From positions 1 to 17,744 of the forward strand of contig JACNFL010000128.1 in assembly GCA_014384685.1 (NCBI GenBank): 17,744 nucleotides of DNA, written 5' to 3'. Positions 6,577-14,817 of the stretch are shown here, one piece after another. This DNA comes from Methanobacteriota archaeon (lineage in GTDB: Archaea > Thermoplasmatota > Poseidoniia > Poseidoniales > Thalassarchaeaceae). The position numbers were made by a program, and so were the translations under genes. The notes beneath the pieces were generated by a model, which saw only the letters and a list, made by a program, of their open reading frames with translations, searched no databases and was not told the origin of the DNA. The stretch's first letter is position 1; every line of letters starts with the position of its first letter.

Positions 6577-7848
6577 TTATATGTCATCAAAGTCAACAAT
6601 TCTTGATTCTTGCATTGAAATATCAGCGGCAAAAGCAATTTTATGGCTGTTCAATGAATCACTCAATGATGTAGTTGCAAGAGATGGCTGCTCACCTCTC
6701 ACCAAACTCAGGAAGTCCTTCACAAGGCGTAAGTCTCCCCCACCATGCATGTCTTCACTAACACCCGTATCAACGACCTCTTTAGTGTACTCTTTGCCGT
6801 CAATTGCAGCTGGTTTCCATACTGTAAACTGGCCACTAACCATATCACCAAAAATCTCGCCTTTAGTTCCTACAATCTGTAATCTACGAGTTGCTCTAGA
6901 ACTGTTACTGACTAAATCATGGGTGGCAAGAGAACCATTTTCAAACTCAATAATGACTGATTGACGGTCCGCAACATCATTTTCACTATTCCAAACACAT
7001 CGCCCATAATCGGTTGCAGCAATATGTGGTGCTGATGTTTCACTATCGGTTTCTTCTCCATGCTCATAATTTTTTTCGCCTGCTAAAGCGTAAAATGACC
7101 ACCAATCATTATCGATATAATGGCGCTTTGCAGAGTATTGGCAATCACGCTCAATATCACAATCAAAACAATTCTCACCAGCACCATCTGGAGCGTTTTT
7201 GGTGGTGAAGAAATGGCGTCCCCCCATTGATGAAATCTTAGATGGTTTGATACCACTATTAAACCAACAAATTAGATCTAAATCGTGACAGCATTTTGCT
7301 AACATGATTGGATTAACTGCCCGCTTATTCCATTTCCCTCTGACAAACGCTACAGCCATGTGGTGATAAGATACATTTTCTGTTGAATGAATATGAATAA
7401 TTTCACCAATTTCATCCGCTACAATCCGCTGTTGAATGTCATTGTAGAAGGGAGCATATCTCAATACATGACAAATCGCAACTTTCACACCAGCTTTGAT
7501 AACTGCAGCATCAAGCAAATTTAATTCACTAGAATTGGGAGCAATTGGCTTTTCCAACAACACATGGTACCCTGCTTCTACAAGAGGGATTGTTGTTTCA
7601 ACGTGGACCTCATCCATCGTTCCATTGATGGCAATGTCTCCAAATCTTGGTATTGCTGCTAATTCTTGGCTTGAAGAGAAACATTTGTCATCGGGAACAC
7701 CATATTTTTCCGCAAAAATTGCCAACCTATCGCTGTCGGGGTCAGCTAAACCAACGACTTCCATTTCTCCTGGGTGCTGAAGTGCATAGGAGGCATAGCA
7801 AGCAGTTCTGTGACCTAATCCGACAAGCACTGCTCGTACCCTAGACAT
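6577..7848 (-). CDS. Gfo/Idh/MocA family oxidoreductase
   Basis: Probable NAD(P)-dependent dehydrogenase acting on a sugar, polyol or related metabolite, 423 residues. The N-terminal Rossmann fold begins with VRAVLVGLGHR (Gly10, Gly12). The EKP motif that positions the nicotinamide is at Glu99-Lys100-Pro101. The substrate domain has the family's His-Asp pair in CCHDLDL (His188-Asp189). Cys227-x2-Cys230-x5-Cys236, followed by QYSAKRHY, is an inserted cysteine cluster found in one subgroup of the family. The open frame extends to 8064, but those 72 extra residues do not resemble the family and overlap the divergent gene. I therefore start at ATG 7848, just before the Rossmann strand. The winged-helix regulator follows downstream in the same direction. 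The substrate cannot be named from sequence. Confidence 0.88.
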   Translation of the reverse strand: MSRVRAVLVGLGHRTACYASYALQHPGEMEVVGLADPDSDRLAIFAEKYGVPDDKCFSSSQELAAIPRFGDIAINGTMDEVHVETTIPLVEAGYHVLLEKPIAPNSSELNLLDAAVIKAGVKVAICHVLRYAPFYNDIQQRIVADEIGEIIHIHSTENVSYHHMAVAFVRGKWNKRAVNPIMLAKCCHDLDLICWFNSGIKPSKISSMGGRHFFTTKNAPDGAGENCFDCDIERDCQYSAKRHYIDNDWWSFYALAGEKNYEHGEETDSETSAPHIAATDYGRCVWNSENDVADRQSVIIEFENGSLATHDLVSNSSRATRRLQIVGTKGEIFGDMVSGQFTVWKPAAIDGKEYTKEVVDTGVSEDMHGGGDLRLVKDFLSLVRGEQPSLATTSLSDSLNSHKIAFAADISMQESRIVDFDDI

Positions 7849-7975
7849 GGCTTCCACAAGATGTGAGGAGAGGTTCACACACTTGAGACCCGCGAGGAAT
7901 TGATAGTCAGGAAAACGGGTGGTTGCTTGACTGAAGCACACAAGCATCAAAGGTGATAGGTGGGAGGCGATGGTG
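7849..7975. promoter_or_regulatory. Divergent intergenic region between oxidoreductase and orphan membrane gene
   Basis: This 127-base gap must carry promoters for both neighbours, yet it has no clear TATA element on either strand and is less AT-rich than other gaps here. Small inverted repeats are present: TGCTT/AAGCA in TGCTTGACTGAAGCA (about 7923-7937) and GCTTG with CAAGC around it. A strong Shine-Dalgarno GGAGG sits at 7963-7967, eight bases before ATG 7976. The repeats could be an operator, but they are too short to be sure. Confidence 0.3.
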
Positions 7976-8527
7976 ATGATGAAGAAGTGGTTCATGCGCC
8001 AGTATTGGCGATTACAACAATCCCAGACACTCATTTCTATGGTGTTTTGGTGTACCACACTCACACTACTTATTTGGCCATACGTTAGTTGGAGGTTTGA
8101 TGCAAATCAAGAAACGCTTGGAGTTGCAATGACTTATTGGGGCCTCGGCTCAATCGCATTTGGTGTTCTTATTTCCGTTCTATCAATTGGATACATCTAC
8201 GACCAATTTTTGGCTTTGTGGAAGGAACAACGAACTGTTGACACAGAACGCAACCCATTCGGAACTTATGCACTCATTCCTGCTAATGTTGTGATAATCG
8301 GTATGATGAATCGTGTCCTAAGAGACAATGCAAATGGGGATGAAAAAGTCATTGCTACTTGTGATTGGGTAGATGAGTGGTTAAAGTGGTGTAGTTCACA
8401 GGAAATTTGGGCTCGCTCTCAGAGATTTTGGGATGACACATTCCCTAAGCCTGTGCCTGACCTGTTCTTCTTACCTGATGGAGCAGTGGAAGCGGCTAGA
8501 TCTGTTGGAAAGAATCTTGATGATTGA
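7976..8527 (+). CDS. Orphan two-helix membrane protein
   Basis: Not recognised. The product is 183 residues from ATG 7976, with two hydrophobic segments: about residues 17-36 (MVFWCTTLTLLIWPYVSW) and about 46-73 (a WGLGSIAFGVLISVLSIGYIY stretch). A hydrophilic C-terminal part follows, starting at EQRTVDTERNPFGTY and rich in Trp and acidic residues. There is no signal peptide with cleavage site and no catalytic motif I can name. Four start codons are crowded at 7970-7981. GGAGG at 7963-7967 is eight bases from ATG 7976, matching the RBS spacing of other genes in the window, so I prefer it; ATG 7970 would be too close. The gene is divergent from the oxidoreductase and ends four bases from the convergent 312-residue gene. 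Function unknown; likely a cytoplasmic-membrane protein with its C-terminal domain inside. Confidence 0.75.
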   Translation: MMKKWFMRQYWRLQQSQTLISMVFWCTTLTLLIWPYVSWRFDANQETLGVAMTYWGLGSIAFGVLISVLSIGYIYDQFLALWKEQRTVDTERNPFGTYALIPANVVIIGMMNRVLRDNANGDEKVIATCDWVDEWLKWCSSQEIWARSQRFWDDTFPKPVPDLFFLPDGAVEAARSVGKNLDD

Positions 8528-8531
8528 GAAA

Positions 8532-9470
8532 TCAACCTTCATCCCAATCCTTCCAATTTGGTGACTTCTTTTCATCCTCTGATGATGTGGTTGATGATTC
8601 AGTGTCTACTTCGCTGATCGGTTGTTTTGATTGTTGAGATTCTTTGACACTTTGCTTGAAGGATTTTACCGCATCGGCTGAGTTATCATCGGGTCGATCT
8701 GAAAAAGGAGGTGGGACTGATTTTGAAGCCAAGCCACTTGGCATTTGAATATCTACTGTGATTTTACCATCTGGTCCAGCCTTCTCTTGTAATCTAGCAA
8801 GTGCGTAAATCTGTTCGGTTGTCAGAACTGCGCCGCTATTAGTTAGCCCCTCCATTTGCAAATTTAATTGTCTGCCATCTGATGTTTGGAGAGTTACATT
8901 TGATGATTTACCTGAATCTTTCTTCCTCATGAAGAATAAGATTAGTGAGAGCGGAAGCAAACAAACTGAAATTACTAATGAAAAACAAGAAGAAAGAATC
9001 ACTGGTTGGGTGAATGCTTCTTCACTAACCTTATTTTGGTCTACCAAGTATATTGTTTGATTAGATTGGGAAATAAATTCCATTGTAGTGGCTTCAGATG
9101 GTTGTACCCAACCCATTGGTGAATATGTGATTTTACCACCATCATATTCCATTTCTCCGATGCCAGAAAACATTGAAGGAGCTCGAAGTTCAATTTCCTC
9201 CCCATCTTGAAGAACTGTGACTGAACCATCTATCCCATTAGATTCTGTGGTATTTTGAAATAATGAGTAAATACGTAATCCTGTTAGATTTACCTCAACT
9301 GTTGCTCCTGGTTCAATAACCGCATCGTTGAAATTATCGGGGACAAGGTCATCGTTAATTGATGGTAATGTACTCCATAAACCTGCTACACCAAGGATTA
9401 AAGTGATGATTCCAGCAATTAAAAGACGCTTGGGCCAGGGCGAATTCTTCTGGCCTATGTCCTCACTCAT
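8532..9470 (-). CDS. Two-helix membrane protein with extracellular loop and acidic cytoplasmic tail
   Basis: Not assigned to a named family. It has 312 residues. The first membrane helix is at about 15-35 (LLIAGIITLILGVAGLW) after a short basic N-terminus. An external domain of about 120 residues (36-155) is beta-rich, with NxT/NxS sequons. The second helix is at about 156-181, followed by the basic stop-transfer MRKK. The remaining 130 residues should be cytoplasmic. They include a small folded-looking part (NVTLQTSDGRQLNLQMEGL, then LTTEQIYALARLQEK) and a low-complexity Ser/Asp/Glu/Lys tail ending WKDWDEG. It is the gene immediately downstream of the giant surface protein on the same strand, separated by 121 bases with a strong hairpin, so the two may be co-expressed. 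No strong RBS precedes ATG 9470. Topology is inferred from hydrophobicity and charge. Confidence 0.75.
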   Translation of the reverse strand: MSEDIGQKNSPWPKRLLIAGIITLILGVAGLWSTLPSINDDLVPDNFNDAVIEPGATVEVNLTGLRIYSLFQNTTESNGIDGSVTVLQDGEEIELRAPSMFSGIGEMEYDGGKITYSPMGWVQPSEATTMEFISQSNQTIYLVDQNKVSEEAFTQPVILSSCFSLVISVCLLPLSLILFFMRKKDSGKSSNVTLQTSDGRQLNLQMEGLTNSGAVLTTEQIYALARLQEKAGPDGKITVDIQMPSGLASKSVPPPFSDRPDDNSADAVKSFKQSVKESQQSKQPISEVDTESSTTSSEDEKKSPNWKDWDEG

Positions 9471-9480
9471 GCATTATCAC

Positions 9481-9493
9481 ACACGCTTCGTGT
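9481..9493 (-). other. Small hairpin just upstream of the 312-residue gene
   Basis: ACACG-CTT-CGTGT is a perfect 5-bp stem with a 3-base loop, 11 bases upstream of ATG 9470 on the minus strand. It lies where an RBS would be expected, and no good Shine-Dalgarno is seen there. A little further upstream, the string AGTTGCA occurs twice, ten bases apart (about 9509-9525, minus strand). Confidence 0.35.
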
Positions 9494-9543
9494 TTGAAAG
9501 GGGAACGGTGCAACTCAATGCAACTATACCCTCGGTGTTAGCA

Positions 9544-9572
9544 CTCTTTCCCACTATGTAAGTGGGAGAGAG
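9544..9572 (-). terminator. Strong 12-bp hairpin after the giant surface-protein gene
   Basis: CTCTTTCCCACT (9544-9555), loop ATGTA, AGTGGGAGAGAG (9561-9572) forms a 12-bp stem with a single G-U pair. It begins 20 bases after the stop of the giant gene. On the minus strand it is not followed by a T-run; the T-rich side (GTTTTGTATTGTTT) lies on the plus-strand 3' side. It may act as a 3'-end or processing structure, or as part of the leader of the 312-residue gene. True terminator activity is uncertain. Confidence 0.45.
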
Positions 9573-9591
9573 GCTGTTTTGTATTGTTTAA

Positions 9592-12500
9592 TCAAAACAT
9601 TTCGTCTGTGGATAACAGGCTACTCTGTTCTGCGACCTTTGCAAGAGCTTCTTTACGGCGTCCGTGCATCACTAATCCAGCCACCGCAAGCAACGACAAT
9701 GTTAGCAGAATGATAATTCCTGGTACACCCCAAGCACCAAGCGTTTCTGTTGCTTGGTCAATCCAACCGTTGCTAGACTTCAATCCACCCTCTAACTCGA
9801 AGATGTTATCACGCTCACTTGATTCAACAATCATGTTATCTGGGTCAATCACTAATACAATATCGTGGCTTCCAGCCTTGACTGGATAAAGGAGAACAAT
9901 CTCCGCAGGATCTGTTCGTTCTGCAGCATCTGGAGGCATTAGCGCACCGATGACTTGTCTGTAAGCAACATTCTCCTCATCGCAACCGTTCTTACGTACA
10001 TCATCCTTTGATTGGTCTTGGCAGACAATAACATGAATATCAGTAGCGTGAACATTACCATCATTGATTATTTGTACTCTAATAGGTAACATATCTCCAA
10101 CGTCACCAGACTTTACATCTGCTGTAACATCCTCAAAGAGTAGATTTGGTGCTCGCAAACGGATTGACACAATTAATTCGTTTGTATCCAATAATTCGCC
10201 TTCCCACGACTCGCTGTCATCGGTATCACCATCTTGCATCATGTTACCAAAGAAAGAACGGACTTTCAGTCCAAGTTGCTGATTACCTAATGCAGCCTCT
10301 GTGCTAATGTTAACAAGAGCAACTATTGGGATTGTTGAGTATGACGCCATCTCTGGTAGTATCCAGGTTCCGTCTGCATGACGGACACACTCGTTGACTG
10401 GAGCTTCTTCACCTACACCAAGTTGGCGGCAAGGGACTTCAAACTGACCATCCATTATAGCCCAAGAAACCTGCCACCTATCCAAATGACCCATACCTGG
10501 GCGTTCATCCCATGTGCCTGAAGAAAGGTCGATTGTATGGTTGTGCAAAGTTGCTCTATCTGGAACATTTCCGTTGTTAGTAACATTGAGATTGAATCTC
10601 ACTGTTCGTCCAGGTGCTGTTGTCTTGACATCTGATTCAACGAATGGATCTAACAATAATTGCATATCATGGAATTCATTAACTGTAATAGCCAATGTTA
10701 TTGAATCTCGCAACCGTGTTGGCCTACCCGCTGAATCTGGATATGATTCTTCGCTGAATACATCTAGAACAATTTCATAATTACCTGCTGTCACCATTAA
10801 TGGTACATTGACTGTTACGGTGATGTTCTCAGAATCGCCACGTTGTAATTCTGAAAGTATACCTCTTGGCACATCTACATCCCACAGAACCTCGACACCA
10901 GATGCTAGGTCAGTAACGCGTGCGACGCGCACATCATAGCGATCAGCGCCGTTTCCATTGTTAGTCGTGATGATAGGTACCTCAAGTTCATCTGAAGGGT
11001 CAACTGTATACTCGTATGGTGGTGCTAAATCAACCACTGAAGATTCCAAATCATAAACATGAATTACATTCGTAGACAAGATTACTGAGTCCGAAACACG
11101 GCTTGCACCTGACAAATGCGCCTTTACTGTCAAGGCAGGACCAAGTCCTGCATTTGCGTTATCTGGGGCACATACAACTGCTGTTACTGTGTATGGATAA
11201 TCAATCGTTCCCCAGTGTCTAGGTTCATTCAATCCCATTGAATTACCGCCGGGTGCATTTGCGAAGTCTAGTGTAAGTGTCCAATGGTCTTCTCTCCAAA
11301 CATGCTCTGGAATTTCAGATGGTCTTTCAGCAGGTGCACCGGGTGTTGTGAAAATAATGTACCCCGGTTGGAAATGCTTGATGACATCAATGTCATAACT
11401 TGCACAATCACCAGGTAACACATATTCCGTAGTATCATATATTTCAAAGACAATATTACCTGTTGAACGGATACTGACGTTGACATACAATTCCAATACA
11501 TCCATTGAACCCGAAGCTACCGACTTACGTGGTTCTCCCATCGACCAACCCTTTAGGAACAGCGCAAAGGTTCCCGGCTCTTGCGTCGTTGGTACGCTAA
11601 TCTCAAGATTCTTCGTAACTGACTGGCCTGGATCAAGTGAAACTTGTAGAGGGAAACGGATTTGCCAACCAAATGGAAGTAACCACTCTTGTTGCCCTTC
11701 AATCGTGTTTGGATCATAGAAGGCAAAACTATCAAACACGTTTCCTGTGTTAGTTATGGTAATTGAGAAAATTGCCGTTTGGCCCTGCTCAACATCAGAC
11801 CTTTCGTGTGAGGTGTCAAGTTGTATTCCGTGAACCACATCCATCATTGTCAGAGTCAATCTATCGGAACGTATCGCTGGATCTTTGTGCGATACCGCTG
11901 AAACCGTAACATACGAATTTTCGTCATGGTGTGCTTGATACACTGATGGCGCCCTTACGCGTAGATATATTCTCTCGGCTTCTCCACCTTTCAGGTAAAT
12001 ATCTGTGTCAGGGAATATGGCTGTATGGTTACTAGCAAAGAACATCGTCATTGTCCAGTTACCTGAATTACATTGTTGTGAAATTCCGTGTGCTTCAGCA
12101 ATTTCTTGAGGGACAATACACATCATGCTGAGATTCAAAGAATATGTGTCAGCAACCAAGTCAACTGGCCCGGGTGTTGTGTTGTTAATTGTCATATTGA
12201 AGATGGTCTCTTCCCCTGGCTCAATAATGTGTAACCAATCAGCTTCTCCATCTTCAAGGAAAACATCGACTTGACCGGTCAAAATGTGTGTATAACAAAT
12301 TGTGTACATATTGTTGTTTGATGAGCCATCACACTTTGTAGTGTCAGACCAAGCCATGTGTGCTCCGCTACCAAGGTCATTTGCAAACGCTGGTGGCTGC
12401 CCCATTTCGGGTGCACGGCCACTATTAGGGCCTAACTTATCAGATGCCCACTTTGTTACTGGAGTTGGTTCCCATTCATCAAGAATGTATGTTGCCAGTG

Positions 12501-14664
12501 AATTAAGAGGAATTCCGTCAGGGTATGCATCGTTGGTGTGATTCAAACGAGTATACATTATCTCTTCACCAGCGGTTACATTGGAATTCTCTAACCATGC
12601 GATGTGAATGTTATCTTGTGCATCTGCAAGAATAGAAGGCATGTAAGATGATGGACCCCAAGGTCGTGCCGGTGGGATGTTGTTCTTACCTTCAAATTCA
12701 GATATTGGATAATCGTAAATTTGTTTGATACCATACGTTGGTAATCCACCTGGAACTCCATTCCAATCACTTGAACCACGTAGTCTTAGACGTGTGTACC
12801 AAACTTCGTAGTTGTCATCCTTGTCAAATCCATAACCACGAGCATCCATCCAAGCGAGGTGAGTGTTTCCACTTGAATCAATAGCAATTGATGGGTGTAA
12901 ACTGAATGCGTCATCGATAGTAATTCTGGTATCATTTACTACAACAAGACTACCCACGCCATTGGAATCAACTGAAGGGCCGATTCTCTCAAAGTATGAG
13001 TTACCTGAAACAGAGTGGCCAGCGTCACCGTATCCCCAAGAGTTGGGTGGGTTATTGATAAGTGAATGAGGGTCAAGTACAGTTAGATAGATTTCACGAG
13101 AATTGTTAGTTGCAAGATAAATCATTGCCTCTACAAGAAGATTCATTGAATTTGAACCACCAGATGGGAACGCATGCGCTTGACCACCTGCATCTGTATT
13201 TCGAACTGTTGAACCCGGGCAAATTCTTGGCCCGGTTGATGTTTGACCATTCGGGCATTTTGCCATGTCAATACTTGCCGAAGCAACACCTTGGTTGTTA
13301 CCAGAATACATTGGAACCGGGGTTACACCAGCAAGGACACAAGCATCGTGTGCTTCGTTAATACTCTGTGAATCTTGTTGGTCAATTGGGTGACCTCCAT
13401 ATGGTCCCTCATCTGAAATCGGCATTACAATCTTAGTTGCATTTGGATTCCACTTGTGGTCACGCTGAGTTGGTGGGTTGCCTGGTACATTTCCACCAGC
13501 ATCCTTCCATGACAAACAAGCCCATGTTGAACCTGGGCCCCAAAATTCAGAGTAGTATCCACCATCTGAAGGAAGATTAGTTGCTGCACCACCGTAGACA
13601 ACTTCTGTCAACTTTCGAATCCCACCTGAATGGTCAGACGGGTTCAGACCTAGTGCAGTTGGGCGAACATTACCACCTGAACCACCAGTTGCATAAGCGG
13701 TTGAACAGGCGCCGGAACTAGCAGCGCTCGGAGTGTTACCACTCAGAAGGTACAAAGTTTCGTAAACAGATATGTTTGCATCCATTAACATTGGTTTGAT
13801 ACCTTGGAAGTAACCACCACTTGACCATTGGCCACCATAAAACACAGTACACATATCTCCCCATTCTTGGTACATTGAACCTGATGTGTCAATTGGTGCT
13901 GCGAATTCCACCTTTCCTCCACGTGTATCATCCCATACAATCTGAACAAAGTCGTTGGCATCAACAGCTATGTCAGGGTGACCCTTGTGGCCAATAATAG
14001 GAGTTAGTAGAGTATCATCAATTGCTGTGATTGCTTCTCGAGTAGAGAGGTCAATATCTAACATTGAGTAGTATATCTGGGGTTGTTGGTAAAATTTGTC
14101 AAGTTGTTCGTATGAATCTTGCCAAACAATGTGGACAGAGCCAAGCGAGTCGAGTGCTATGGCTGGCCATCCTCTGTCTTGATTCCGTTGACTAACTATG
14201 AAATCATCAACCATTGAAAGTGTTGAATCATCACCTGGTGAACCATCTTGAGGATGGAATGAAGGATCCAAAAGAGTGTACATGATTGAATGTTGTCCAG
14301 CAGTATTCGTCCATGTAACATGCACCATTCCACTGTCATCTACCGCAATATCTGGATTCCATGAGCGGTGTGCACCAGTATTGGATATCTGGGTAGCAGA
14401 AATCACTGTTTGCGCTCTTGCATCTAACATTGTGTAAAACAAATGTTGGGTGTTCCTACTCCAAACAATGTGGATATTACCATCACCATCTGAATCAACC
14501 GCTGCCATCCTATCATTCACTTGGCCACCATCGACCACTTGTACTGCATCTGTGATGACTACCTGGGCTGCTTCTGCATCTCCTATTGCTGGGGAATATC
14601 CTGCCAAAAGGCTGCTCATCACCATCAGCAAAACCATCATCATACTCTTATTTGTGTCATTCAT
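9592..14664 (-). CDS. Giant membrane-anchored surface protein: propeller with inserted VWA, Ig-like and CARDB domains
   Basis: Secreted, C-terminally anchored cell-surface protein of 1690 residues. The signal peptide is about 1-33 (SMMMVLLMVMSSLLAGYSP core). Residues about 50-800 form a beta-propeller of at least seven blades; each has an [IV]H[ILV]xW-type strand (near 64, 114, 177, 240, 601, 686, 768) followed by a YTxLD-like strand. One blade, between VWDDTRGGK and REIYLTVLDP, is split by a von Willebrand A domain (about 253-522). That domain has MIDAS residues Asp259, Ser261 and Ser263 in DTSGS, Asp418 in PISDEG, and six cysteines. Several Ig-like TNxGN modules run from about 800 to 1500, then a CARDB domain (about 1505-1625) with the VIDPDNMIVESSERDN signature. 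A transmembrane helix (about 1645-1666) and a basic tail end the protein. The start at ATG 14664 is set by GGAG nine bases upstream. The role (adhesion or surface binding of metal, protein or glycan) is inferred from domains only. Confidence 0.92.
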   Translation of the reverse strand: MNDTNKSMMMVLLMVMSSLLAGYSPAIGDAEAAQVVITDAVQVVDGGQVNDRMAAVDSDGDGNIHIVWSRNTQHLFYTMLDARAQTVISATQISNTGAHRSWNPDIAVDDSGMVHVTWTNTAGQHSIMYTLLDPSFHPQDGSPGDDSTLSMVDDFIVSQRNQDRGWPAIALDSLGSVHIVWQDSYEQLDKFYQQPQIYYSMLDIDLSTREAITAIDDTLLTPIIGHKGHPDIAVDANDFVQIVWDDTRGGKVEFAAPIDTSGSMYQEWGDMCTVFYGGQWSSGGYFQGIKPMLMDANISVYETLYLLSGNTPSAASSGACSTAYATGGSGGNVRPTALGLNPSDHSGGIRKLTEVVYGGAATNLPSDGGYYSEFWGPGSTWACLSWKDAGGNVPGNPPTQRDHKWNPNATKIVMPISDEGPYGGHPIDQQDSQSINEAHDACVLAGVTPVPMYSGNNQGVASASIDMAKCPNGQTSTGPRICPGSTVRNTDAGGQAHAFPSGGSNSMNLLVEAMIYLATNNSREIYLTVLDPHSLINNPPNSWGYGDAGHSVSGNSYFERIGPSVDSNGVGSLVVVNDTRITIDDAFSLHPSIAIDSSGNTHLAWMDARGYGFDKDDNYEVWYTRLRLRGSSDWNGVPGGLPTYGIKQIYDYPISEFEGKNNIPPARPWGPSSYMPSILADAQDNIHIAWLENSNVTAGEEIMYTRLNHTNDAYPDGIPLNSLATYILDEWEPTPVTKWASDKLGPNSGRAPEMGQPPAFANDLGSGAHMAWSDTTKCDGSSNNNMYTICYTHILTGQVDVFLEDGEADWLHIIEPGEETIFNMTINNTTPGPVDLVADTYSLNLSMMCIVPQEIAEAHGISQQCNSGNWTMTMFFASNHTAIFPDTDIYLKGGEAERIYLRVRAPSVYQAHHDENSYVTVSAVSHKDPAIRSDRLTLTMMDVVHGIQLDTSHERSDVEQGQTAIFSITITNTGNVFDSFAFYDPNTIEGQQEWLLPFGWQIRFPLQVSLDPGQSVTKNLEISVPTTQEPGTFALFLKGWSMGEPRKSVASGSMDVLELYVNVSIRSTGNIVFEIYDTTEYVLPGDCASYDIDVIKHFQPGYIIFTTPGAPAERPSEIPEHVWREDHWTLTLDFANAPGGNSMGLNEPRHWGTIDYPYTVTAVVCAPDNANAGLGPALTVKAHLSGASRVSDSVILSTNVIHVYDLESSVVDLAPPYEYTVDPSDELEVPIITTNNGNGADRYDVRVARVTDLASGVEVLWDVDVPRGILSELQRGDSENITVTVNVPLMVTAGNYEIVLDVFSEESYPDSAGRPTRLRDSITLAITVNEFHDMQLLLDPFVESDVKTTAPGRTVRFNLNVTNNGNVPDRATLHNHTIDLSSGTWDERPGMGHLDRWQVSWAIMDGQFEVPCRQLGVGEEAPVNECVRHADGTWILPEMASYSTIPIVALVNISTEAALGNQQLGLKVRSFFGNMMQDGDTDDSESWEGELLDTNELIVSIRLRAPNLLFEDVTADVKSGDVGDMLPIRVQIINDGNVHATDIHVIVCQDQSKDDVRKNGCDEENVAYRQVIGALMPPDAAERTDPAEIVLLYPVKAGSHDIVLVIDPDNMIVESSERDNIFELEGGLKSSNGWIDQATETLGAWGVPGIIILLTLSLLAVAGLVMHGRRKEALAKVAEQSSLLSTDEMF

Positions 14665-14725
14665 TCTAATCGACTCCTTCAGTATCACTACTGTGTTCGT
14701 TCGAATGTCATTGATTTGGTACTTA

Positions 14726-14787
14726 ACCGCGACGCTTTGCGGTCAAAATTCAATTTTTATTTTCTGGCATTAAATCAATCAGAAAAT
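14726..14787 (-). promoter_or_regulatory. Upstream region of the giant surface-protein gene: inverted repeats and candidate promoter
   Basis: An 8-bp perfect inverted repeat, ATTTTCTG (14759-14766) and CAGAAAAT (14780-14787), lies between the DUF2299 stop and the giant gene. On the minus strand its distal arm runs into GAAAATAAAAATT (14764-14752), a possible BRE plus weak TATA. Downstream, ACCGC/GCGGT (14726-14730 and 14739-14743) forms a second, GC-rich hairpin near the expected transcription start. The AT-rich repeat could be a terminator of the upstream operon or an operator. No typical TTTATATA box is seen. Confidence 0.3.
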
Positions 14788-14817
14788 CAGCAGATTAAAC
14801 TACCTATTTTTCATCTT

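Noticed and set aside
7849..8064. N-terminal extension of the Gfo/Idh/MocA protein
   Set aside because: The extra 72 residues do not resemble the family, overlap the divergent membrane gene, and the Rossmann motif begins immediately after ATG 7848.
9544..9590. Plus-strand intrinsic terminator (hairpin followed by T-rich sequence)
   Set aside because: The orientation fits a plus-strand terminator, but no plus-strand gene reads into it, so I list the hairpin only as a structure after the minus-strand gene.
13110..13361. Plus-strand open frames inside the giant gene
   Set aside because: These and the other opposite-strand frames in 9592-14664 are antisense to continuous, recognisable domain sequence and show no family features or RBS.
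14665..14688. Start of the giant protein at GTG 14688
   Set aside because: GGAG within this segment is correctly spaced for ATG 14664, which also gives a normal signal peptide.
14698..14709. TTCGAA-containing segment resembling a tRNA T-loop
   Set aside because: TTCGAA is a short palindrome; no acceptor stem, anticodon arm or D-arm could be found around it.
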